Assembly (NCBI GenBank): GCA_964059195.1
Contig: CAXKWD010000005.1
Coordinates: 155,463,265-155,527,264, forward strand
Length of the DNA: 64,000 bases
DNA from: Ectobius pallidus
Lineage: Eukaryota > Arthropoda > Insecta > Blattodea > Ectobiidae
Direction of reading: 5' to 3'
The notes below the pieces were generated by a model. The model saw nothing but the letters and a program-made list of their open reading frames with translations. It was not told the DNA's origin and did not search any database. Shown piece after piece: positions 55,310 to 64,000 of this stretch (position 1 is the first letter of the stretch; each line of letters starts with the position of its first letter). A program made the translations under genes and the position numbers.

Positions 55310-55855
55310 TAAAATCAGGTAAACTGATGTCAAAAAGTGCCAGAATGCTTTTGTTTAAGCAGTGATAATTGCAATTATGATATGCAGAAAATAGTTATTT
55401 TTGTAATCTATCTCCAAGTTCAGCTCCAGATCGATTCATTAGGCAGGGCTTACGGAAGAACAAAGGTCTAAAGTTTGATAAGCATATGTGAAGGAATATG
55501 TGGGTAGTGTTATTTGTCATAGCTAACTGCGAAAGCCGTATATGAACACTGTAAAACAATATTTTGTCATGAGAATTGATTTGCATTTGATAAATTCTAT
55601 CTCATATAACTTATTACCATGAAATACACACTAAATTAAGCTTTACTCCGGTACCGGTCAACCGATTTGGTTCAAAATCAATAGGCTTCTTCCCATGGGT
55701 GTTATTATGCGTACACCAAGTTTCATGGAAATCCGATAAAACATATTTCAGTTATAGCGCACACAGAGACACGGACAGACAGACAGATGGACAAACATTT
55801 TCCCGTCCACCACACAATCTCATAAAGTAGGCCTATCATTCTGGCACTTAATAAA
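55310..55855 (+). mobile_element. Family-A repeat, copy 5
   Basis: Full-length type: AAGTGCCAGAATGCTTTTG at 55335, AGCTCCAGATCGATTCATTA, CTCCGGTACCGGTCAACCG, CCGATAAAACATATTTCAG and CATTCTGGCACTTAATAAA. The SINE site (GGTCTAAAGTTTGATAAGC) is empty. TA near the 3' end has become TAGGCCTA. Confidence 0.87.
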
Positions 55856-57235
55856 GAAAAACATTAGAAGAAACCAGAACCAAGGGATTTTTTTTTAGAT
55901 GAGGGCGTCCCTTTCGTCTCACTAAGAACTAATCTTGAATTCGCCTTGGGAAAAATAAACTAATTTAATTGAACTGATGATTGCAAAATTTCAGACTGCA
56001 TTGTGGTGTTTTTCAGCAACTTCCAACAGGTCTGTCAAATTATCATCCAAGGAACACATATGTACATTCATAGAGACTGCCGTGTTTGAATATATTTATT
56101 GAACTGCTCACAAAAGCAAAGCCTGCAAACAACCAAATCGCTATCTGTCAAATTTCATGGCCTGCAATAAATTATTCTCCCTATGTATACCAGATTCTAC
56201 ATCCCAAGAAATATGAGAATTCCCGTTTTGTTCTAACAATCAATATTCAATGCAGGTTCTGACTGCAAGCAATATTGAAGAAATATTCGTAGCTAAGGAA
56301 CCCGAGCTTAAAAAGTTTCACGAATTCGGGACATTTTTAAGACGATATTTATTAATGACTAGCTTAAAAGGCACTTGGATTTCGTATTTTGTAATTCGAA
56401 ATTAACTTATGAAGGACTTTCGATTTCCAAACTCTAGGTTCTTATAAGCCTATAGGTATTAAGAATTTGAAATGAGGAAGAACGGCTTATCACACTCAAA
56501 CTATTCCCTCTTAAAACGCTTGATATACCTTTTTATGGCTATAGAGGATGTAGTATTTTGCATCCCATTGCTTCTATACACCAAGCCTGGTAGGGGTTGA
56601 AATAAGAAACAGAAATTCCGGTAACATAAAATTGTACTGCCTTTACTGAATATTTTATTTCTCACTCTCATGTTATCATACAACTGTTTCGGGGCTGAAA
56701 TCAAAAAGAAATTCAATATCACTTTCATACTCTCCAAAAACATGGGACACGATAATACGCGTATACTGCGCACATATGACTAAACATGTTCCATCTTATT
56801 CTGTCTCCTTTTACATGCTTAGGGCCTATGATAAACATCCACATTTCTCAACTAAAAATACAAAGCCTACAGCTATGAATGACATATCATTGGATGAAAT
56901 TTTTTACCGACTTCTGATATGGCATACTCGTTGGCACACACTCAGATTGAAATAACTGAAAATGCTGTCCCTGCAATACGAACTCGTATTCTACATCAAA
57001 ATTTGAAGTGAGAAAATTGTATTCTCAATGTCAAGGGTGGAGAAAGTTATGTGGCTTCATCACATTGTGCATTGTTTACGTGGATTTCATTATTCACTAT
57101 TTATTTACACCAATGAATTATATCGATAGCTTCTCTAATTTGTCAAAGTCCCAAGCACTTCCAAAGCTACCTGTGAACATTGCCAACAATACACTGTTGT
57201 ACATGCAATGTGATTTGTATTTGATTAATTCTTTT
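55856..57235. other. No gene seen
   Basis: Unique-looking AT-rich sequence. The 90-codon minus frame at 56501-56773 and the 86-codon plus frame at 57008-57268 show no recognised domain, and the latter runs into the hAT MITE. Confidence 0.4.
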
Positions 57236-57243
57236 GTAATAAC

Positions 57244-57714
57244 TAGGGGGCGGATTTCTATGACCTAAAAAATAGGATATATGCATGCATTTATGACCTA
57301 AAAAAACATGAAAATATGACCAATAAAATTTAAAATATGACTTTACCACTCACACATTGTGTATATTTTTTTAAGTTTCATTCCTACAATTCATTTTATT
57401 AAAATATAATATGTTAATTATCTAAAATATCTGTAAATTCTCAAAGCATCATTATATTGCAAAATTTACAAAATATGATATGAAACTTCAAAATGTCTTT
57501 AATATGCACACAAACATGCCAAAAATATGACCTAAATATGCATATTCATAATAAATATGCTGCAATAGTTGAAAATTTCCTAAATATGCAGTTATATGCA
57601 CAATAAAAGCCGTTCCATTTTCACCACGATGCTTGGAATTGAGTTTAAATTAGTCAGAAACCTGAAATAATCCAAAGGGGAAAAATATGACATGTCGTAG
57701 AAATCCGCCCCCTA
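57244..57714. mobile_element. hAT-type MITE, 8-bp duplication
   Basis: GTAATAAC is duplicated (57236-57243, 57715-57722). TIRs are TAGGGGGCGGATTTCTA and its complement. AATATGAC and ATATGACCTAAA words recur near both ends in both orientations, as subterminal hAT transposase sites do. No ORF. It is 471 bases long. Confidence 0.9.
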
Positions 57715-58138
57715 GTAATAACGTATTTTATCTCCTTGAAAACAATTGATTTTTGGCATTTAAAGTCAAAATTTTGCAAAATCCTTTCATAGTGTGCACT
57801 TACATTATGAAACAAAGGTACGGTCAATATCCCAAGTCACTACCTATTACAGTTTAGGTTCTAAGTTGACTCTCTGTCAGTCATTCAGTCGGGACAAAGC
57901 CGCTATGTATATAGGCCTATATAAGAGATTATGGCAAGGCATTTGATGGTTTTGCATCTTATTTGTTCGGAGGGTGAAAGATAGCTCGAACATAGAGAAA
58001 TATGTATTATAATTAATTTCTTAAATATAGGCAATTTGTTTTGGAATTATTTTGCATTTTTATTTTTCTCAAGAGATAGGCCTAGGTCATTTTCGGAATT
58101 TTTTATAGTTTTTTTCTATTTGCAGTGTTACATTACGT

Positions 58139-58774
58139 CAGCGTTTCTCAACCTATGGTCCGCGGGCCACTGGTGGTCCGCGAAGATGGTGCCGATGGTC
58201 CGCAGACATAATAAAAAAAATATCATAAAGCAAGTAAAGAAGTAAAAATTTTTCACATAGAATGTTTTTAAAATCTTCGAAAATACAGGTCCAATTGCAA
58301 GTTTCCTTACTTTTGCAGTTACGAACCAAAGTTTGAAACCCCTGATGCACTGACGTCTTTGGTTCCCTCTTTCATTCAAAACCCTGAAAAATAAGACTTT
58401 GTCGGAATTTGTTATTAGAGGTGCTCTCTTAACAAGGGTTTTATTGTTGGAGGTGCCAGAGTGTCTGATACCGGGAAACCTGTGTTATAATTCTTAATTA
58501 TATTATCAAATTGGTAATACATATTAAAGTCTGTTCAAAATATAATTTTACTGTCAATAGTTTACTTCCAATTCAATAACTGCGTTTCCGTCGAATTAAA
58601 AAAATGTATTTAGAATATTATTTCGTTATAATGACCTATAATTAATACCCCAAATATTAAGAATATAGGTCTACATATAGGCTACATTTAAAAATGAGAT
58701 GTAAAATTAGGGGTCTGTAAATTTTTTTTAGACATTTTAGAGGTCCTCGGGTTCAAAAAGGTTGAGAAACGCTG
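58139..58774. mobile_element. hAT (Charlie-like) non-autonomous element, 8-bp duplication
   Basis: CATTACGT is duplicated (58131-58138, 58775-58782). The left end CAGCGTTTCTCAACCTATGG and right end AAAAGGTTGAGAAACGCTG match the CAGNGNTTCTCAACC ends of Charlie-type hATs. GGTCCGCGGGCCACTGGTGG at the left is also typical of that group. No transposase frame remains; the overlapping frames at 58036-58379 are spurious. Confidence 0.9.
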
Positions 58775-59089
58775 CATTACGTTATATTCAGAAACTTCAT
58801 TATTATTTCTGTTTATAATGCTTATCTGTAAGCAAATAACCTCAAAGGAAACAAAATAGACTAGAAGTATAACTACTATCCCTATTTTAAAGGATTGTAC
58901 ATTTCCAACAAAACCTCCAGTGGAGGTACGAACCATTCCTTTCAGACATAGAAATCTTTTTTTCATTTTAGAATCTCCGACAAGTTTTCATCCTTCATTT
59001 CAATATAAATTCATAGTAAACACCCACTGTAGTTTGTTCTAGCAATAAAAAATGTAATATATTTATTTAATTTTCAAGGTACAGGTAGG

Positions 59090-59300
59090 AAAAAAAGCGG
59101 ACCGACTCTTGTAGCTGATTTCAGAGCCTTGTGATACGTAAATAAATGTAAGAGATGTTACAAGCAATGCAAATTACGTGAAATTATTTCTCAATTCAAG
59201 CAATGTTCACTTCAATACATCCCCTGCTATCCTGTGAATGTTGCTAGGCATAGTGGCTCATATCGGCAACTTAGATATTTTAGTCGGTCCGCTTCCCCCC
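59090..59300. mobile_element. Small TIR element
   Basis: AGCGGACCGACT (about 59096) faces AGTCGGTCCGCT (about 59282), exact 12-base inverted repeats about 200 bases apart, with a C run just outside the right end. Target duplication is unclear. Confidence 0.6.
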
Positions 59301-59429
59301 CCCCCTATTTGTACAAATTTGTTAGGGGCAATTTGAAGAGTATACCAGTTCTGAAATAATAGTTTTTTTTTTCTCATAATGAGTGTTCAAGAAGCATTAA
59401 TTTACTTAGGCCTACTTCGTTAGTAGTCA

Positions 59430-59472
<43 letters not shown>

Positions 59473-60426
59473 GCATTTGTCGTTTAACAGTACAAACTGT
59501 AATAAACAGAGTCAGTCGTATTATAAATGTACATAGTAATAAAGTTATATATTGAGATCTATGACATTAAGTGATAAAAATTCATCAATATTATAAAATG
59601 GATTTTATAAAATCTTTTTTTCAGTTCTTTCAGTGGCAGTTCCAATAGAGTGCGAGGTAATTTATTAACAACCTTTTGTCCTAAGTATTTATAACTTTTC
59701 ATTGTTTTTTTGCAGTCTACAACGTGGTATGTCTATTAGGTGCTTAAAACGAGTATTGTGATTATGAATCTCGTCTCTGTTGTTATACGTTAAGTTGACA
59801 TAAACGACCCGCACATTTAACCCCTAAATGCACTATATTCAATTTCTACATAACATACAAACCCATGCCGGACTGCAAAGAAAACAGTTAACACAATGAG
59901 TATACTCAGTTTCTTTGTTGTGCCTTAATCTGTAATTTTACATTATTTAAATTATTCTTAACGGTTTCTTTTCAGCCATTCTATTTTAAATTTAAGGCAA
60001 ACGACTGTATTCCATGGTAAATATCATGTATTACAAGGTTAAAAACTATAATTCTTTCGAGATGTAAAAGTTTTGGATGATCTTGCAACACTCATCGTCA
60101 GTCGTAATACTTGTGAGACAGACGTGTAAGTTCCCAGTGTCTCACTTACAGGGGCCCATTTGAAAATTTCCTCATTCTAATCCGCATAATATGTAAATAA
60201 TCTACTGTGCAAGCTGTGAATTAAACTGTCATACCTCTGGAAATAACTTTAATGGCTGATTGCTGTCTTCACCTCTGACAATCCGTCTAAGTAGCATATA
60301 CAGGAGGATCACCGTGATTCGGATTCCGCATTTTTATGTTCTGGATATTCTAATTGTATTTGTAATGGTCATCAACTCAAGAAGTGGGATCTTCCCTATC
60401 CTCATACCATTTATGTTATTACATGT
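59301..60426. other. AAT microsatellite and otherwise no gene
   Basis: About 15 AAT units at 59430-59472. The rest shows no recognised feature. Confidence 0.5.
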
Positions 60427-60430
60427 TTAA

Positions 60431-61149
60431 GGGGGGGGGGGACTTACAGCTTTCGATGCTGGAAAATAGGTGGTTTATTTATTTTTTTCTCAGCAATGAA
60501 TTGTTCTGTAGCCTTGCAATCTGGCATGCTCTATATTGATTAATTTTACAATTTCATACTATTTTCATATTTAATTTAACTATTACAGTTAATGGGTAAT
60601 TATCATTACAAAATGGCAGCCAAACTTTGTGCACTGAAGTGCCGTTTCCCTGATAGCTCAAACATTTATTAACATATTGCAGTGAAATTATACATACAAG
60701 TATATTTGATATTATTTAACAACACTGTCTAGAATCATTGATGTAACTTTCGTAGTAGTTTTTTTTAATATTACTGATGTAAATTTTTTTTAAATATTAA
60801 CAAGTGTTGAATTATTTTTTTAATATTTATACTGCAGATAATCCAAAGATCCTAGATTATGTTGTTTATATGATATTTACAAATAGTTATAAAAAAGAAT
60901 CACTCAGAAATATTGGTATTTATGAAAATTATCAGGGAAACGGCACTTCGGTGCACAAAATTTGGCTGTCATTTTGTAATGATAATTACCCATTAACTGT
61001 AATAGTTAAATTATTTATGAAAATAGTATGCAATTGTAGAACTAGTCAATAAAGAACATGTCAGATTACAAGGCTACAGAACAATTCGTTGCTGAGAAAA
61101 AATAATAAACTTCACCTATTTTTCAGCATCGAAAGCTGTATGTCCCCCC
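60431..61149. mobile_element. TTAA-flanked foldback element, family P, copy 2
   Basis: TTAA at 60427-60430; TTAG at 61150-61153 is probably its mutated partner. The ends are a G run then ACTTACAGCTTTCGATG and the complement of CATCGAAAGCTGTATGTCC. The arms of about 270 bases share TTACAAAATGGCAGCCAAA and CCGTTTCCCTGATA. It aligns with 16152-16854. The left G run is longer than in copy 1. Confidence 0.85.
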
Positions 61150-61336
61150 TTAGCAGAACTCTCTCATAGTCTATGTAAAGTTCCATTCTGCGATCGGAGT
61201 CCGTCAAGGTAAAGAAAAAGGTGCTGGAACGTTATAGCGGTTACTGAAGATGTCACCAGATGTCACTATCGTTCTCTTCCCTTTCGTACAAATAAGTAAT
61301 TATCCATTTCCTTCATTTTAACCACTACAAATACTA

Positions 61337-61892
61337 CGAGGGTCATTTCAAAAGTTCTGCACACTGTAAGATAGAATGGAAGAAAATAATTTATTTTGCA
61401 AAATACCTTTATAGACCTTCAATATAATCTCCATTCTTTTTTATGACAGCTTCTCAACTTTTGGCAATTTTTTTTTTTTTTCTGGATAGGGCACCTTCAT
61501 TGTTGAGCTGTCTGATTACTCAGGTCACCTCACTGGAAGCTTCATCAATTGTAACAAAACGTTTTCCAAGTCTATGGATGGGAAAGACTTCCCCACCCAT
61601 CATACAGTCCTGATTTGACCCCACCAGACTTGATTTGTTTCCCAAATTGAAGGAACCACTCCATGGAAAACGTTTTGTTACAATTGACGAAGCTTCCAGT
61701 GAGGTGACCTGAGTAATCAGACAGCTCAACAATCAAGGTTCCGTATCCAGAATACAGAATTTGCCAAAACGTTGGGAAGCTGTCATAAGCAAGAATGAAG
61801 ATTATATTGAAGGCCTGTAAAGGTATTTTGCAAAATGAATTATTTTCTTCAATTCTATCTTACAGTGTGCAGAACTTTTGAAATGACCCTCG
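61337..61892. mobile_element. Mariner-derived foldback element, lineage 4, copy 2
   Basis: Same family as 47069-47619, inserted in opposite orientation: the single-copy centre (SYSPDLTPPDL-type block and FPKLKEP-like block) reads on the plus strand here. TA at 61335-61336 and 61893-61894; ends CGAGGGTCATTTCAAAAGTT. The arms again carry RFVTIDEASSEVT. The shared breakpoint shows that the foldback itself transposed. Confidence 0.9.
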
Positions 61893-61894
61893 TA

Positions 61895-62492
61895 TTATCT
61901 TAATCATTTACAATTTTTAATAACATAAATATTTAGGCAATAAAAAAATGTGGTCCATAAACTAGATACTGGCAGTCAAATGTTTAGTCTAAATGTTTTG
62001 ACAAAACAAAAAAGTAAACCAACACAATATTTAGTTTCGCTCAAAAGATTACTTATGACCTTCATTTCTCCCCCATTTTTTGAAGTCTGTAATTCCTTAT
62101 CAAAGAGAAGGATTTTTCAATATTAGTTCGTTACGTGCCTTTTCTATAACTGCAAGAGATTTATACAATCATTTACAAATCAGTCAATGTTTTACGCAAA
62201 TGTTTCTGCTATGTTCAACTGTTTCAAACAAATTGTTGCCAACCAAAAGAGCCTGAATTCCGTACATACGAAATTACCAAAAAGTTTTTTCATTACTATT
62301 CTACGCACAAGCGAGCTGAACGGTCTCTCATTGTAAATAACTATTTCGGAAACATATCTATATTCCGGTCTGTGTGTCAGTGTTTCTGGAGCGCATGAAT
62401 TAAGACTTATTTTGTTAATGTCAATTTCTTTTATAAAACTATACACAAGATTCCATGAAGTAACTGGGTAGAAATGATCAAACTCTTTTGTC
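61895..62492. other. No gene seen; short fragment shared with 18.6 kb
   Basis: The 84-codon minus frame 62192-62446 has no recognised domain; part of it (TTGCCAACCAAAAGAGCCTG) is the inverted match to about 18585-18605. Confidence 0.4.
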
Positions 62493-62509
62493 CACTTATG
62501 GGTCTAAAA

Positions 62510-62819
62510 ACTGAACTCCGTGGCGCTACATCCCTGAACGGACAAGGCCTACCATCCGACCGCTGCGTCATCTACCATAAGCAGATGGCAGGATTGGGGG
62601 CATGTAGTCAGCATGCCGCCACCCACAGCCGTTAATGGTGGTTTTTACGACCGGAGCCGCTAATTCTCTATCAAGTAGCCCCTCAATTGGAGTCGCGAGG
62701 CTGGGTGCACCCCGTTCCAGACGTCCCTACCTCAGAAAAATCCGAGAAGGTACCGGGGATCGAACCCGGGAAGACAGATCTGTAGTCTGCGACGCTAGCC
62801 ACAAGACCACGCCGGCGGT
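62510..62819 (-). mobile_element. SINE family S1, copy 4, 17-bp duplication
   Basis: CACTTATGGGTCTAAAA (62493-62509) and CACTTATGGGTCTAGAA (62820-62836) are target duplications with one mismatch. A box (GCGTGGTCTTGTGGCTAGCG) and B box (GGGTTCGATCCCCGG) are intact on the minus strand. Confidence 0.93.
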
Positions 62820-62837
62820 CACTTATGGGTCTAGAAG

Positions 62838-63345
62838 GGTTAAATCTGTTTAAATATATTTTTGCACGACGTAACAAATTAGGGGTACTTACGAATATTG
62901 TTGCCGTGGATCGTAACTTGACATTCCCGCACGCAATCTGGTTGCTATGAAAACAAAAGAAATCTCCGTGCGGTAAAAATTACAAAATGCAGAAGTGCCG
63001 TAAGTAAGATCATCATAATACAAGCCTTTATGGAAGACCGGAACCAAGGCCGCCCAGTTTGTGGCGACTTTAACAGGACAAATATTCAGTCCCCATAACA
63101 ACTAACACATGCGAATCACTTTCTGAAATATAACAACTATCTTCAATAATGTACATACATAATATTTTCAGCTAATATCTCAATTAATATAATTAAATTA
63201 ATATAAAAGATCATCGTGCAAAAAATAGCATGCAATACTCGTGCCGTAAGCGCATAACGGATCTCGGAAATTGAAAAAACTCTTTCCTCGATCGGTATGC
63301 ACCGCTTACGGCACTTGTATCGAATATACTATTTCATGAGTATAC
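62838..63345 (-). repeat. Family-B repeat, copy 4
   Basis: On the minus strand it runs from a CAAGTGCCGTAAGCGGTGCAT hairpin region (about 63300) through CATGTGTTAGTTGTTATGGG, GGAGATTTCTTTTGTTTTCA and CAACAATATTCGTAAGTA to TTTGTTACGTCGTGCAAAA, giving the most complete single unit, about 500 bases. Part of the hairpin loop is deleted here. Confidence 0.82.
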
Positions 63346-63733
63346 GCTAAGAAACACCTGAAGTGAGTTTCAAGTTTACCTCCAGACCAGAGTGTATCTC
63401 TCCACCTCCTCGAGACATCAAGCTAACTTGGAGAGCGCCCCCCCCCCACTAAATCCGAGTTACAAAGCATGTCAACAAGAATCCCAATTCCTGCGACACT
63501 TGAGATCTCTGTCTCAGCCAATTACCCCCGACCCCAGCAACTACAGTCTCACGTAGCCTCTCACGTATCTTACACAGTAATATTACTTCTTGGAACAAAC
63601 ATTTGCAAACTTTCCAAGATCACTTCCTGCTACACTGACACAGAGATGTCAAGCTAGAGACCAGACCTTAGACACTTTTAAAAATAGAAAAAATATACTG
63701 AAAATCTTGAAAATTGAAATAAAATATACACTA
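63346..63733. other. No gene seen
   Basis: A C run at about 63440. Short frames here lack any domain. Confidence 0.4.
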
Positions 63734-64000
63734 CTAGCAGGTTCCCCCGGCTTCGTCCGCGATTTTTTTACTCAACTGCTAGCCTGTTTTATTTAAACCA
63801 TTTATTAAGTGCCAGAATGGTACTTTCTGAGATTGTGTGATGGACGGCAAAATGTCTGTCCCGCCTGTCTGTCTGTCTGTCCGTCCCTGTTTCTGTACCC
63901 GTGATAACTCAAATAGGCCTACGCTTTATTGGAGTTCCATGAAACTTGGTATACGCATTTATAACGTGCATGGGAAGAAGCGTATTGATTTTGGACCAAA
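63734..64000 (-). repeat. Family-D head joined to family-A copy 6, cut by the window end
   Basis: ACTAGCAGGTTCCCCCGGCT (about 63733) is the family-D head. From about 63797 the minus strand is family A: TAAGTGCCAGAATGGTACTT facing in, then GTCTGTCTGTCTGTCCGTCC, AAATAGGCCTACGCTTTATT and CATGGGAAGAAGCGTATTGA. It continues past the window. Confidence 0.8.

Noticed and set aside
23234..62819. tRNA genes suggested by A and B boxes
   Set aside because: None folds into a full cloverleaf; each continues into a SINE body with target duplications or tails.

Overview
The window looks like intergenic or intronic DNA from a large, AT-rich insect genome. The best guess is a cockroach close to Periplaneta; this rests on recalled resemblance of the mariner, R2-like and tRNA-SINE sequences plus the pervasive TAGGCCTA octamer, and no database was searched. 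I find no convincing host protein-coding gene, rRNA, true tRNA gene or CRISPR array. No open frame exceeds 245 codons, and the recognisable frames are decayed transposon proteins.

The content is a dense, layered set of mobile elements. DNA transposons dominate. There is an internally deleted Tc1/mariner copy with perfect ends (31606-32534) and a split mariner (50161-52319). Six mariner-derived foldback elements each carry the transposase 3' end in two inverted arms (920-1581, 2050-2726, 21318-22107, 28972-29565, 47069-47619, 61337-61892). There is also an IS630/Tc-like remnant (12512-12923), two pogo/Tigger-like remnants (51362-52018, 54475-55101), a hAT with decayed transposase and perfect 8-bp duplications (19629-20971), two smaller hAT-type elements (57244-57714, 58139-58774), two TTAA-flanked foldbacks (16152-16854, 60431-61149), a PIF/Harbinger-like element (13701-14373) and several unclassified TIR elements.

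Retroelements are 5'-truncated: an R2-like LINE 3' half with zinc knuckle and restriction-like endonuclease (24222-25497), a LINE carrying RNase H and knuckle segments (50691-52176), an RT fragment (9080-9880) and several 3' tails. At least five tRNA-derived SINE families occur, many with clear target-site duplications.

Nesting gives a relative history. At 50-52 kb a pogo-like element sits in a LINE that sits in a mariner. At 17-18 kb a SINE and a MITE sit in one family-A repeat. At 31-34 kb a mariner and a MITE sit in family-B repeats. At 8.3-10.7 kb an RT fragment and a family-B repeat split a satellite array of about 150 bp units.

The most unusual observation is sequence-wide. Comparing repeat copies shows clean 6-bp gains that turn TA into TAGGCCTA at unrelated sites. 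This could be a footprint of an unknown mutational or transposition process. The repeated evolution of mariner foldbacks from several lineages is the second.
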